64,000 nucleotides of DNA from Pseudomonas sp. ATCC 13867 (GTDB lineage: Bacteria > Pseudomonadota > Gammaproteobacteria > Pseudomonadales > Pseudomonadaceae). The translations under genes and the position numbers were made by a program. The DNA is taken from assembly GCF_000349845.1 (NCBI RefSeq), contig NC_020829.1, positions 1,240,001 through 1,304,000 on the forward strand, given 5' to 3'. This document shows positions 48,649-58,200 of this stretch, piece by piece. The notes beneath the pieces are model-generated. The model ran no database searches and was not told the origin of the DNA. It worked only from the letters and a program-made list of their open reading frames with translations. How positions within the stretch are numbered: the stretch's first letter is position 1; each line of letters begins with the position of its first letter.

Positions 48649-48954
48649 ATGACCATCGTTCGCATTCCGCTGCTTGCACTGGCTCTTCTGTTTTCGGTGC
48701 AGGGTTTCGCTGCCACCGCCGCGCAGACCGCGCAGCAGGAAAAGATGAAGACCTGTAACGCCGATGCCACCACCAAGGCACTCAAGGGCGATGAGCGCAA
48801 GGCGTTCATGAGCAAGTGCCTTTCGGCCGGCAGCGATGCCAAGGCGATGACGCCTCAGCAGGCAAAGATGAAGACCTGCAACGCCGACGCGACCGCCAAG
48901 GCGCTCAAGGGCGACGACCGCAAGGCGTTCATGAGTACGTGTCTGAAGAAGTGA
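48649..48954 (+). CDS. psiF: PsiF-repeat periplasmic protein
   Basis: PsiF was found as a phosphate-starvation-induced gene in E. coli; its function is unknown. The 101-residue product has a signal peptide (MTIVRIPLLALALLFSVQGF, cut near residue 21) and two near-identical PsiF repeats: MKTCNADATTKALKGDERKA followed by FMSKC, and MKTCNADATAKALKGDDRKA followed by FMSTC. Each repeat has two Cys, which could form a disulfide. A PiT phosphate transporter is encoded about 0.9 kb away. A good terminator follows. Confidence 0.93.
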   Translation: MTIVRIPLLALALLFSVQGFAATAAQTAQQEKMKTCNADATTKALKGDERKAFMSKCLSAGSDAKAMTPQQAKMKTCNADATAKALKGDDRKAFMSTCLKK

Positions 48955-48988
48955 GGATGGCGCGCGGCAGTGCCGCGTGGGACGTGAC

Positions 48989-49013
48989 AAGGGCAGCCTG
49001 GGCTGCCCTTTTT
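48989..49013 (+). terminator. psiF terminator
   Basis: The GGGCAGC/GCTGCCC stem with a 4-base loop is followed by five T residues, 37 bases after the psiF stop. Confidence 0.9.
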
Positions 49014-49039
49014 CCTTCTTGGGGAAAACCCGGAGCCGG

Positions 49040-49126
49040 GTTCGCGCGCAAGAACTAGGTGCCCCCTCGTTCCTGCGAAGAGCGCCGGAGTAAGGCCCAC
49101 CTGCAGGAGCGAGCTTGCTCGCGAAC
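49040..49126. repeat. REP-type repeat pair
   Basis: The right copy runs from CTGCAGGAGCGAGCTTGCTC into GCGAAC (49101-49126), with one base changed from the other copies. A degraded inverted copy starts with GTTCGCGCGCAAGAAC at 49040 and ends near 49078. Confidence 0.75.
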
Positions 49127-49138
49127 CCATCCGATCGC

Positions 49139-49237
49139 TCAGATGCCGGAAAACACCAGCCAGACGCTGATCAGGGCGTAGGCCACGGTCTCCGCATCGT
49201 TCCGCAGGCCGGGCGACAACCGCCGGAGCAGGTTCAT
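49139..49237 (-). CDS. Very small membrane protein, translationally coupled
   Basis: A 32-residue frame, MNLLRRLSPGLRNDAETVAY followed by ALISVWLVFSGI, has a basic N-terminus and one C-terminal hydrophobic segment. Its ATG overlaps the stop of the gene upstream (AAATGA), the usual sign of translational coupling. I recognise no family. The REP repeat lies just downstream. Confidence 0.55.
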   Translation of the reverse strand: MNLLRRLSPGLRNDAETVAYALISVWLVFSGI

Positions 49238-49368
49238 TTCCTGGCCACCGCGGACCAGAAGCCCTGGGCATTGCGGAACGGCTGGCGAGCCATCTGTTCG
49301 GGGCGGGTGATGCCATCGGCCAGCAGGGCGTTGACGAGGGCGGAAAAGGACTTGGCGCTGTAGCTCAT
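49234..49368 (-). CDS. Small 44-residue protein
   Basis: The frame MSYSAKSFSALVNALLADGI continues TRPEQMARQPFRNAQGFWSA and ends VARK. It starts at the ATG at 49368, with CAGGAG 7 bases upstream, and has Pseudomonas-like third positions. It overlaps the 32-residue gene downstream by 4 bases. No family is recognised. The two probably form one small transcript between psiF and the pseudouridine synthase gene. Confidence 0.6.
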   Translation of the reverse strand: MSYSAKSFSALVNALLADGITRPEQMARQPFRNAQGFWSAVARK

Positions 49369-49445
49369 GTTCGGCTCCTGATGCTTTCTCTCCGTTGCTG
49401 GAGCTATGAAAACACCGGGGCCACTATCGACGGAAATGGATAGCC

Positions 49446-50375
49446 TTAACGGTGACCATCGATGAAATTGATGGAAGGCCAGGACAGCTCGAGCTGGCTC
49501 TGGAAGAGGCGCGGCTCGCCCGTGAGCGGGTCGATGAAGGCCAGTTGGCGGGCCAGCAGCTTCAGCGGTCTCTCGTAGTCCTCCGGCGGACGTTCGTCAC
49601 GCGGTGGCAGGGTGGGGTAGAGGGGATCGAAGCACAACGCCGCGCCGAGGGCCGACATGTGCACGCGCAACTGGTGGCGCTTGCCGGTCAGCGGATGCAG
49701 GCCGTAGCGCCATAGCGCGCCGCGCCGCTCCAGCACTTCGATGCGCGTTTCGCTGTTGGGCGTGCCTTCCACCTCCTGCATTCGGATGAAGGGATCGCCA
49801 TCCACCATCCGCGATTTGCGCACATGGGGGAACGCCAGCTGCGGCAGCGCCGGGGCGATGGCCTCGTACATCTTGTCGATGCGCCGTTCGCGGAACAGCG
49901 CCTGGTAGGCGGCGCGGCTGTCGGGGTTGGCGGAGAGCAGCACCAGTCCGGCGGTGAGCCGGTCGATGCGGTGCAGCGGCACCAGCAGCGGGTTGTCCAG
50001 GCGCCTGGCGAGGCGGGCCAGCAGGGTGTGCTCGACGTACTGGCCGGAGGGCGTCACCGGCAGGAAGTGCGGCTTGTCCGCCACGACCAGGTGCTCGTCG
50101 GCGTACAGGATCGATTCCTGGAACGGCACCGGCGTTTCCTGCGGCACTTCGCGGAAGTAGTGGATGCGCAGGGCTTCGCGGTAGGGATGCTCGGGGCCGA
50201 TGGGCTGGCCGTCGCTGTCCAGCACCTTGCCGCGCGCCATGCGGTCCAGCCAGGTATCGCGGCTGATCGCCGGGAAGCGTGCGCACAGGCAGTCCAGCAC
50301 GGTCGCCCAGGGGCCGGCGGGCAGGTGCAGGGTGCTGGCGCGTTGCTGGGCGGCGGAGAAGCGGGGACTGGACAT
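49446..50375 (-). CDS. RluA-family RNA pseudouridine synthase
   Basis: The enzyme would isomerise uridine to pseudouridine in rRNA or tRNA. I start at the ATG at 50375 (MSSPRFSAAQQRASTLHLPA), giving 309 residues. The catalytic motif is HRIDRLTAGLVLLSANPDSR, with the reactive Asp in HRID near residue 141, followed by the RluA blocks YQALFRERRIDKMYEAIAP and GKRHQLRVHMSALGAALCFD. The exact site is not predictable; it is not clearly RluA, RluC or RluD. Confidence 0.9.
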   Translation of the reverse strand: MSSPRFSAAQQRASTLHLPAGPWATVLDCLCARFPAISRDTWLDRMARGKVLDSDGQPIGPEHPYREALRIHYFREVPQETPVPFQESILYADEHLVVADKPHFLPVTPSGQYVEHTLLARLARRLDNPLLVPLHRIDRLTAGLVLLSANPDSRAAYQALFRERRIDKMYEAIAPALPQLAFPHVRKSRMVDGDPFIRMQEVEGTPNSETRIEVLERRGALWRYGLHPLTGKRHQLRVHMSALGAALCFDPLYPTLPPRDERPPEDYERPLKLLARQLAFIDPLTGEPRLFQSQLELSWPSINFIDGHR

Positions 50376-50460
50376 CTTCGGAAGCGACCGGGGTTCGACA
50401 GGCTGCGCATTAGGCCGCAGCGGCGTGGCGGTCGTCAAAGCCGCCACGACCTCCGGTCGG

Positions 50461-51402
50461 TCAGACGTGGACCGGGTTGATCTCCACCGTGATGTGCGCC
50501 AGTTCCTCGTGTACCTGCAGGCGCTGGCGCACCAGCTCGGGCGTCAGGTTGCCGGCACTGGCCAGGCTGAGGATGCAGGCATAGCGCGATTTGCCCACGC
50601 GCCACAGGTGCAGGTCGGTGATGCGTGCCGGCTGCGGCAGTTCGGCGACCACTTCGCGGATTTCCTCCACCACCGGGTCGTTCATCTCCGCATCCAGCAG
50701 CACTCGGCTGCTCTGCTTGAGCAGGCCGACCGACCAGATCGCCACCAGCACCGCGCCGACGATGCCCATCAGCGGGTCGAGCCAGGCCGCGCCCCACAGC
50801 CGTCCACCGATCAGCGCGACGATGGCGGCCACCGAGGTGGCGGCGTCGGCGATCACATGCAGGTAGGCGGCGCGCAGGTTGAGGTCATGGTCATGGCCGT
50901 GGTGGTGATGAGCGTGGTCGTGCCCGTGCCCGTGATCATGGTGGTGGTCGCCGCGCAGCAGCCAGGCGCAGGCCAGGTTCACCAGCAGGCCGAGCGCGGC
51001 GATGGCGATGGCTTGCTCGTAGTGGATCGGCGAAGGGGAGAGCAGCCGCGCCACCGACTCGAAGAGCATCAGGCCGGCCACGCCCAGCAGCAGAATGGCG
51101 CTGGTATAGCTGGCCAACACCTCGATCTTGAAGGTGCCGAAGGCAAAGCGCGCGTCACCCTTGAAGCGCCGCGCCGCCACGTAGGCGAAGAAGGCCAGGC
51201 CCAGCGCCAGGGCGTGGGAGCTCATGTGCCAGCCGTCGGCGAGCAGCGCCATCGAGTTGAAGATCCAGCCGCCGACGATCTCCACCACCATCATCACCAC
51301 GGTCAGCAACGCGGCGCGCAGGGTGTTGCGTTCGGCCAGGGGGTTGTCTTCGTGGAACCGGTGGTCGTGGCGACCGTCTTGCGAGTGGGTGGCGTGCTGC
51401 AT
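50461..51402 (-). CDS. dmeF: Cation diffusion facilitator, DmeF-like Ni/Co efflux
   Basis: The 313-residue protein is a six-helix cation/proton antiporter. Metal-site residues lie in ALLADGWHMSSHALAL (Asp56, His59, His63) and LHVIADAATS (His182, Asp186). A His/Asp-rich loop at residues 152-173 is typical of DmeF-type exporters. The N-terminus also has several His. It is divergent from an RcnR-type regulator across 59 bases containing a matching operator, which points to Ni or Co as substrate rather than Zn alone. Confidence 0.9.
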   Translation of the reverse strand: MQHATHSQDGRHDHRFHEDNPLAERNTLRAALLTVVMMVVEIVGGWIFNSMALLADGWHMSSHALALGLAFFAYVAARRFKGDARFAFGTFKIEVLASYTSAILLLGVAGLMLFESVARLLSPSPIHYEQAIAIAALGLLVNLACAWLLRGDHHHDHGHGHDHAHHHHGHDHDLNLRAAYLHVIADAATSVAAIVALIGGRLWGAAWLDPLMGIVGAVLVAIWSVGLLKQSSRVLLDAEMNDPVVEEIREVVAELPQPARITDLHLWRVGKSRYACILSLASAGNLTPELVRQRLQVHEELAHITVEINPVHV

Positions 51403-51428
51403 GATGATGGTCCGTAAGAGAAGCCTGG

Positions 51429-51448
51429 ATACTATACCCCAGTATACT
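51429..51448. promoter_or_regulatory. RcnR/DmeR-type operator
   Basis: ATACTATACCCCAGTATACT has AT-rich TACT/AGTA half-sites around a C tract, as in operators of RcnR and DmeR. It lies between the two divergent genes, 27 bases from the dmeF start and 14 from the regulator start, so it can block both promoters. Confidence 0.75.
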
Positions 51449-51461
51449 TTGGAGCGTTGGC

Positions 51462-51737
51462 GTGGGACATACGATCAAGGACCAGAAGAAGCTGTTGACC
51501 CGGGTGCGCCGCATCAAGGGGCAGAGCGAGGCGCTGGAGCGAGCGCTGGAACAAGGCAGCGAATGTGCGGCGATCCTGCAGCAGATCGCCGCTATCCGCG
51601 GCGCGGTGAACGGCCTGATGGCCGAGGTGCTGGAAGGCCACCTGCGCGACCACCTGGGCGCCGAGGACCGCACGGCGGCGCAGCGCCAGGAGGATCTGGA
51701 GCAGGTGGTGGGTGTGCTGCGCTCCTACCTGAAGTGA
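51462..51737 (+). CDS. RcnR/DmeR-type Ni/Co-responsive repressor
   Basis: The 91-residue protein is a CsoR/RcnR-family helical repressor that leaves DNA when it binds metal. It starts at a GTG at 51462 (MGHTIKDQKKLLTRVRRIKG). The Ni/Co ligands of E. coli RcnR are all present at the same numbers: His3, Cys35, His60 and His64. This separates it from the CsoR (Cu) and FrmR (formaldehyde) branches. The divergent partner is the DmeF exporter. Confidence 0.92.
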   Translation: MGHTIKDQKKLLTRVRRIKGQSEALERALEQGSECAAILQQIAAIRGAVNGLMAEVLEGHLRDHLGAEDRTAAQRQEDLEQVVGVLRSYLK

Positions 51738-51745
51738 GCGATGGC

Positions 51746-51976
51746 TCAGCCGGACAGGCGCACCGCCAGTTCGTCGACGTCCTCGGCCCAGTCCGAGTCG
51801 TCCGCCAGGGCCTCGCGCAGGAACTGCGCCTGGGCCGGGCTCCAGAACGGCGCATCCGCCAGCGCCTGGCCTGCGGCCAGCCGATGGCTGCCGAGAAACG
51901 CATCGATGTCCTGCCGGCCGTTGGGCAGGCCGAGTTGCTTGAAGAGTGCGCCGAGCGTGTGCGGGCTGGTATCCAT
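51746..51976 (-). CDS. DUF2789 protein
   Basis: I start at the ATG at 51976 (MDTSPHTLGALFKQLGLPNG), which follows AGGAGGT. The 76-residue protein matches the DUF2789 family by its N-terminal LGALFKQLGLPNGRQDIDAF and its PFWSPAQAQFLREALADDSD block. It is a small acidic soluble protein, function unknown. It is convergent with the RcnR-type gene, 8 bases apart. Confidence 0.88.
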   Translation of the reverse strand: MDTSPHTLGALFKQLGLPNGRQDIDAFLGSHRLAAGQALADAPFWSPAQAQFLREALADDSDWAEDVDELAVRLSG

Positions 51977-52167
51977 AGGGACCTCCTGTGAACCCGTTGG
52001 GAACGAGGGACGCGTCGCGCGGACGCGGGTGGCTGCAACAACTATAGGTGCATCTGCCACGTGGCAGCACCGTAATCGGGCGGCTTGCGCGGAAATAGAT
52101 AGCCAGCTTTCAATTTTCCCGGTGCCGCGTAATCATGGGCGCCGCCCACCCACCGCCAGGTCTGTCC

Positions 52168-53370
52168 ATGAGCTCTTCCGAGCAGCGAACTGCCTCCGTC
52201 ACCCTGCGGATACTCGCCACCGTCGTCTTCACCTTCATCCTGTTCCTGAGTATCGGCCTGCTGCTGCCGGTGCTGCCCGGTTTCGTCCACGAAGGCCTGG
52301 GCTATTCCACGGTGGTCGCCGGCGTGGTGATCGGCCTGCAGTACATCGCCACCCTGGTCTCGCGCCCGCTGGCGGGTTACCTGACCGACACCTGCGGCGC
52401 CAGGCGTGCGGTGCTCTACGGCCTGGTCGTGCTGGGCGCCGGCGGCCTGCTGGTGCTGGCGTCCACCGCCCTGGCGTCCGTGGCCTGGCTCAGCCTCGTG
52501 CTGCTGCTGGGCAGCCGCCTGCTGTTCGGCCTGGCGCAGGGGCTGCTGGGGATCGGCACGGCAAGCTGGGGCATCGCCCTGGTCGGCACGCAGAACACCG
52601 CCAGGGTGATTTCCTGGAACGGCATCGTCAGCTACGGCGGCATCGCCATCGGTGCGCCGCTGGGCGTCTCCATGTCCGCTTCGCTGGGGCTGTGGAGCCT
52701 GGGCATGAGCATCCTGCTGCTGACCGCCCTGGGCCTGCTCGCCGCCCGCGGCCGGGAGGAGGTGCCGATCATCCCCGGCGCCCGCATGGCCTTCCATGCC
52801 GTGCTGGGCCGCGTATTGCCCTACGGGATGTGTGTGATGCTCGGCTCCATCGGCTTCGGCACCCTGGCTACCTTCATCACCCTGTATTACGGCAGCCAGG
52901 GCTGGGCCAATCCGGCGTGGTGCCTGACGGCGTTCGGCGTCTGCTTCATCGGCGCGCGGCTGTTGTTCTCGGGCATGGTCAACCGTTTCGGCGGTTTCGT
53001 CGTCGCGGTGGTCTGCCTGGCGGTGGAAACCGGTGGCCTGCTCCTGCTCTGGCTGGCGCCCGGACCGGGCTTTGCCTTGCTGGGCGCGGCGCTCACCGGT
53101 TGCGGCCTGTCGCTGGTCTATCCGTCGCTGGGCGTGGAGGCGGTGCTGCGCATCCCGGCCAGCAGTCGCAGCGCCGGGCTGGGAGCCTACGCGCTGTTCT
53201 TCGACCTGGCGATGGGCGTGGCCGGCCCGCTGATGGGGCTGGTCGCCGCCCGCCACGGTTACGCCGCGATCTTCCTCGTCGCCGCCGGCCTTGCGACCTG
53301 CGGCTTTGTCATCTGCCTCGGCCTGCTGCGCTGGACGCGGCAGCGCCACGAGGAACTGCCGCAGGAGTGA
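52168..53370 (+). CDS. Major facilitator superfamily transporter (YfcJ/YhhS-like)
   Basis: The 400-residue protein has 12 hydrophobic segments and MFS loop motifs (RPLAGYLTDTCGARRAVLYG between helices 2 and 3). The sequence style (SIGLLLPVLPGFVHEGLGYS, GTASWGIALVGTQNTARVIS) is that of the YfcJ/YhhS group of putative exporters; the substrate is unknown. I choose the ATG at 52168 (MSSSEQRTASVTLRILATVV); an ATG at 52135 is the alternative. It ends one base before the convergent GST gene's stop. Confidence 0.88.
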   Translation: MSSSEQRTASVTLRILATVVFTFILFLSIGLLLPVLPGFVHEGLGYSTVVAGVVIGLQYIATLVSRPLAGYLTDTCGARRAVLYGLVVLGAGGLLVLASTALASVAWLSLVLLLGSRLLFGLAQGLLGIGTASWGIALVGTQNTARVISWNGIVSYGGIAIGAPLGVSMSASLGLWSLGMSILLLTALGLLAARGREEVPIIPGARMAFHAVLGRVLPYGMCVMLGSIGFGTLATFITLYYGSQGWANPAWCLTAFGVCFIGARLLFSGMVNRFGGFVVAVVCLAVETGGLLLLWLAPGPGFALLGAALTGCGLSLVYPSLGVEAVLRIPASSRSAGLGAYALFFDLAMGVAGPLMGLVAARHGYAAIFLVAAGLATCGFVICLGLLRWTRQRHEELPQE

Positions 53371-53973
53371 TCACACCGGCGGGAAGGCCTTGAAGGCCTC
53401 CAGCGACTCGGCGTAGGCGGTCCAGTCGTGCAGGGCGGGGTAGGTATCCGCCGGAATGTACTGGACATGCAGCAGCTGGATGAAGGTCCAGGCCACGGCG
53501 ATGCTCAGGCCGGCCTGATCGAGGCGCCCATCGCGCGGCAGCGGGTGTTCCTCGAGGTCACGCTCCAGCGCGGCGCAGGCGGCATGCAGCTGTTCCTCGA
53601 CCCGCCCTTGCCAGGGCATGTGCTGCTTGTCCTCCGGGCGCTGCTGTTCGTAGTAGCGCTGTACCGCCTTTTCCATCGCCGCCAGCGCCAGGCCCAGCAG
53701 GCGGGTGGTGCGTATCCGCGCAGTCGATTCGCCGGGCATCAGGCTCCGCCCGGACTCATGCTCGATCAGGTCGATGATCAGGGTGGAATCCATCAGCGTC
53801 TGGCCGTCGTCGAGGATCAGCGTCGGTGCCTTGACCACCGGGTTGATCCGGCGGAAGTCCTCGTAGGTGCTGAACACCGAGAGCGGGCGATGCTGGAAAT
53901 CGACGTCCAGCAGACGCAGGGTGATGGCGACGCGGCGGACGTAGGGGGAGTCGAGCATTCCGATCAGTTGCAT
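53371..53973 (-). CDS. Glutathione S-transferase family protein
   Basis: The 200-residue protein has a thioredoxin-like N-terminal domain (MQLIGMLDSPYVRRVAITLR) with a Ser in the usual active-site position, the glutathione block INPVVKAPTLILDDGQTLMD followed by STLIIDLIE, and a helical C-terminal domain. It is the second GST of the window and not close to the first in sequence. Its stop codon abuts that of the MFS gene. Substrate unknown. Confidence 0.9.
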   Translation of the reverse strand: MQLIGMLDSPYVRRVAITLRLLDVDFQHRPLSVFSTYEDFRRINPVVKAPTLILDDGQTLMDSTLIIDLIEHESGRSLMPGESTARIRTTRLLGLALAAMEKAVQRYYEQQRPEDKQHMPWQGRVEEQLHAACAALERDLEEHPLPRDGRLDQAGLSIAVAWTFIQLLHVQYIPADTYPALHDWTAYAESLEAFKAFPPV

Positions 53974-54174
53974 GGGCGCATCCTGTGATTGGCGATGACA
54001 TGGCGGTGGCGCGTGAATCCGCGCAATGGCCTTGAATCGGCTGGGGCGGAACCGGTCAGGCGAGCTTTTCGTGGCCGGATGGCGTTCGCGCGGTGCGGCG
54101 GGAGCGGCGGTCGAAAGCGCCGCTCGACGCGGGTCGATCCAGGGGCGGCGCGGTGGGCGCGCCGGCCCCGGGGA
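53974..54174. other. Intergenic region between the GST and ppk2 genes
   Basis: These 201 bases carry no convincing gene or terminator. The sequence is GC-rich with several GGCGCG stretches. Confidence 0.3.
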
Positions 54175-54993
54175 TCAGTAGACGTCCTCGACGTAGCGGT
54201 AGGGGTAGTCCGGGCTCTTGTAGCGGCCGATCTTGCCGCGCTTGGGCAGTTCGACCTTCTCGCGCGGCACGTCCTTGTACGGGATGTGCTGGAGCAGGTG
54301 GTCGATGATGTTCAGCCGTACGCGCTTCTTGTCCTCGGAGTGCGCGACGAACCAGGGCGCCCAGGGCGTGTCGGTGCTGGCGAACATCAGGTCGCGGGCG
54401 CGGGTGTACTCGTCCCAGCGGGTGAAGGATTTCACGTCCATCGGCGACAGCTTCCAGATCTTGCGGCCGTCGTTGATGCGATCCTCGAGACGGCGCGCCT
54501 GCTCCTCGGGCGTCACCTCCAGCCAGTACTTGAGCAGGATGATCCCCGACTCGGTCATCATCCGCTCGAACAGCGGCGTGACGGCAAGGAACTTGTCGGC
54601 CTGCTCCTCGGTGCAGAAGCCCATCACCCGCTCGACCCCGGCGCGGTTGTACCAGCTGCGGTCGAAGATCACCACCTCGCCGGCCGCCGGCAGGTGGGAG
54701 ATATAGCGCTGCACGTAGAGCTGCGATTTCTCGCGCTCGGTGGGCGCCGGCAGCGCCACGGTGCGGAACACCCGCGGGCTGACGCGTTCGGTGATGGCCT
54801 TGATGGTGCCGCCCTTGCCGGCGCCGTCGCGCCCTTCGAAGATGATGCAGACCTTCAGGCCCTTGTGCACGACCCACTGCTGGAGCTTGACCAGTTCGAC
54901 GGTGAGTTTCTTCAGCTGTTCTTCGTATTCCTTGTTGCCAAGTTTCTTCGGCTTCTCCGCCGCAGAAGCGCTCGACTTGCTCTTCTTGCCCAT
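54175..54993 (-). CDS. ppk2: Polyphosphate kinase 2, class I
   Basis: PPK2 uses polyphosphate to make GTP or ATP from the diphosphate. The product is a single-domain PPK2 of 272 residues. Walker A is FEGRDGAGKGGTIKAI near residues 53-68, Walker B and lid are VVIFDRSWYNRAGVERVMG, and RRLEDRINDGRKIWKLSPMD follows. I prefer the second ATG (54993), 5 bases from GGAGG, over the first (54996), only 2 bases away. The N-terminus is Lys/Ser-rich. Confidence 0.95.
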   Translation of the reverse strand: MGKKSKSSASAAEKPKKLGNKEYEEQLKKLTVELVKLQQWVVHKGLKVCIIFEGRDGAGKGGTIKAITERVSPRVFRTVALPAPTEREKSQLYVQRYISHLPAAGEVVIFDRSWYNRAGVERVMGFCTEEQADKFLAVTPLFERMMTESGIILLKYWLEVTPEEQARRLEDRINDGRKIWKLSPMDVKSFTRWDEYTRARDLMFASTDTPWAPWFVAHSEDKKRVRLNIIDHLLQHIPYKDVPREKVELPKRGKIGRYKSPDYPYRYVEDVY

Positions 54994-55259
54994 CATTTCC
55001 TCCGTTTCCGGTCTCAGGCGACCGTTGGCTGAGCATAGCTGCTCGCCGGCGGGAAAAGCCTCGCCCGAGTCGATTTCGAAGATATAGGAGGCCGCCGGTT
55101 ACCGGGGCGTATGTGCGGGGCGACGGGCGGGTCGATTCGTGCCTCGGATGGGAATCCGCGGGGAGGATGGGAAAAAGGCTGCTCCGGCCCGCGCTTTTTG
55201 GTGAAATGCGGAGCATTCCACGCGGGCCCCCACGATGTCCGCCCGAACCAGGAGAGACG
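54994..55259. promoter_or_regulatory. ppk2/recC divergent intergenic region
   Basis: These 266 bases between divergent genes contain AGGAGAG before recC and GGAGG before ppk2. No convincing -10/-35 pair or operator was seen. Confidence 0.35.
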
Positions 55260-58200
55260 ATGAGCGAGCAGCCACTGACCCCCGGCCTGATGGTGATCCA
55301 CGGCAACCATCCGGAAGCGCTGCGCGACCTGCTGGTGCAGTGGATGAGCCTGCACCCGCTGGGGCCGCTGGAGAACGAAGTCATCCTCGTGCAGAGCAAC
55401 GGCATCGCCCAGTGGCTGAAGCTGGCGCTGGGCCGCGATGTGGAGGAGGGCGGCTGCGGTGTGACCGCCGCGCTCGACGTGCAGTTGCCCGCGCAGTTTC
55501 TCTGGCGCGCCTATCGCGCGGCCCTGGGGCGCGACGAGATTCCCGAGGTTTCGCTGCTCGACAAGGGCCCGCTGACCTGGCGCCTGATGCGTCTGCTGCC
55601 GACTTTGCTGGAGCAGGACGCGTTCGCCACCCTGCAGCGCTTCCTCGCCGACGACGCCGACCTGCGCAAGCGCCATCAACTGGCCGAGCGCCTGGCCGAC
55701 CTGTTCGACCAGTACCAGGTCTACCGCGCCGACTGGCTGGAGGACTGGAGCCGTGGCGTCGACCAGTTGCGCCTGGCCAACGGCACCGTGAAGGAGCTGG
55801 AAGCCGACAATCGCTGGCAGGCCGCGCTGTGGCGCGCGCTGCTCGATGACGTCGGCCCCGAAGGCCTGGCCACCAGCCGCGCCGGCGTGCACGGACGCTT
55901 CATCGAGCGCCTCAAGGCCGCCGGGCATCCGCTGCCGAACCTGCCGCGCCGGGTCGTGATATTCGGCATCTCCGCCATGCCGGCGCAGACCGTCGAAGCC
56001 CTCGCCGTACTGGCGCGCCATGCCCAGGTGCTGCTCTGCGTGCACAACCCCTGCCGTCACCACTGGGCCGACATCGTTGCCGACAAGGACCTGCTGCGCC
56101 ACGAATACCGCCGCCAGCGCCGCCGCGCCGGCACCCCGGAACCGCTCAGCGACGACCAGCAACACCAGTACGCCCAGCCGCTGCTGGCCGCCTGGGGCAA
56201 GCAGGGCCGCGACTACATCAACCTGCTCGACCAGTACGACGACCCGGACAGCTACCGCGCGCGCCTGGGCGCGGTGAGCAACGGGCGCATCGACCTGTTC
56301 AGCGAGGAGGCGCCGCGCAACCTGCTCGGCCAACTGCAGGACGACATCCTCGAACTGCGTCCCATCAGCGAGAGCCGTGAACACTGGCCGGCGCTCGATC
56401 CGCAGGCCGACGACTCGATCCGCTTCCACGTCGCCCACAGCGCCCAGCGGGAAGTGGAAATCCTCCACGACCAGCTGCTCGCCCGCTTCGACGCCGACCC
56501 GACGCTACGCCCGCGCGACGTGATCGTCATGGTCCCGGACATCAACCCCTACGCGCCGCACATCGAAGCCGTGTTCGGCCAACTGTCGCGCGACGACAAA
56601 CGCTTCATCCCCTACACCCTCGCCGACCAGGGCCAGCGTGGCCGCGAGCCGCTGCTGGTCGCGCTGGAGCACTTGCTGCGCCTGCCCGACAGCCGTTTCG
56701 CCGTGAGCGAAATCCTCGACCTGCTGGACGTGGCGGCCCTGCGCGAGCGCTTCGGCCTGGCCGAGGCGGAGCTGCCGCTGCTGCGGCGCTGGATCGATGG
56801 CGCCGGCGTGCGCTGGGGCCTCGACGGCCAGCAACGCGAACGCCTCGGCCTGCCCGCCGCCGCCGAGGCCAACAGCTGGCGCTTCGGCCTGCGGCGCATG
56901 CTGCTGGGCTTTGCGGTGGGCGAGGGCGAGGCCTTCCAGGGCATCCAGCCCTACGCGGAAATCGGCGGGCTCGACGCCGCCGCGCTCGGCCCGCTGGCCG
57001 GGTTGCTCGGCGCCCTGGAGCAGGCCTGCTCCAGCCTCGCCGAGGAAATCGCGCCGCAGCTCTGGGCGGAGCGCCTGCGGGCACTGCTCGATGCCTTCTT
57101 CCGCGTCACCGACGACCACGATGAGCTGCTGCGGGAGAAACTGCTGGGCTTGCTCGATGACTGGTTGCAGACCTGCGAATACGCCGGTTTCAGCGATCCG
57201 GTACCGCTCTCGGTGGTGCGCGAGGCTTGGCTTGGCGGCCTGGATGCGGGCGGTCTGAACCAGCGTTTCCTCGCCGGCGCGGTGAGCTTCTGCACCCTGA
57301 TGCCGATGCGCGCGATTCCCTTCCAGGTGGTCTGCCTGCTGGGCATGAACGACGGTGACTACCCGCGCCCGCAATCGCCGCTGGACTTCGACCTGATGCG
57401 CAACGACTACCGCCCCGGCGACCGCTCGCGCCGCGAGGACGACCGCTACCTGCTGCTCGAGGCGCTGCTCTCGGCGCGGCGCCAGCTCTACGTCAGCTGG
57501 GTCGGGCGGAGCATCCGCGACAACAGCGAGCGGCCGCCCTCGGTGCTGATCGGCCAACTGCGCGATCACCTCGCCGACGGCTGGCGGCGCGCCGATGGCG
57601 GTGACCTGCTGCATGGCCTGACCCTGGAACATCCGCTGCAACCCTTCAGCCGCGCCTACTTTGCCGGCGCGCCGGGCCAGGGTGTGGATGGCCTGTACAC
57701 TTACGCCCGTGAATGGCGCGACGTGCACCATGAGCACGACGCCGAGACGGACGACACGCCACTGCCGCCGCTGGCGCTCGATGCGCCCATCGGCCTGCGC
57801 GTGCTGGCCGACTTCCTCGCCAATCCGGTCGGCGCGTTCTTCCTCCAGCGACTCAAGGTGCGCTTCGCCGAGCAACAGCTCACCAGCCAGGATGAAGAGC
57901 CGTTCGAACTCAATGGGCTGGATGTCTGGCAACTGCAATTCGAGCTCTGCGAGCGCATGCGCCCGTGGGTTGAGCAGCACTGGCAGGACGATCGACTGGC
58001 CACGCAACTGAGCGAACAGGTGGAGCGCCTGCGCCGCGAAGGCCGTCTGCCGCTGGCGGCCTTTGGCGAGTTCTCCGCCCAGTCGCTGGTGGCGCCGCTG
58101 CATGACCTGCTGGCGCGCTACCGCGAACAACTGGAGCACTGGTCGCAGGTCGAGGACGAGCAACGTGAACTCGGCCACGTCCATGCCGGCATCGAGCTGG

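Noticed and set aside
50894..50960. Repetitive stretch in the CDF gene taken as a tandem DNA repeat
   Set aside because: It encodes the His/Asp-rich metal loop of the exporter and is explained by the protein.
52135..52167. An earlier ATG for the MFS gene
   Set aside because: The extra 11 residues are Pro/Ala-rich and unlike an MFS N-terminus, though the later ATG also has only a weak ribosome site.
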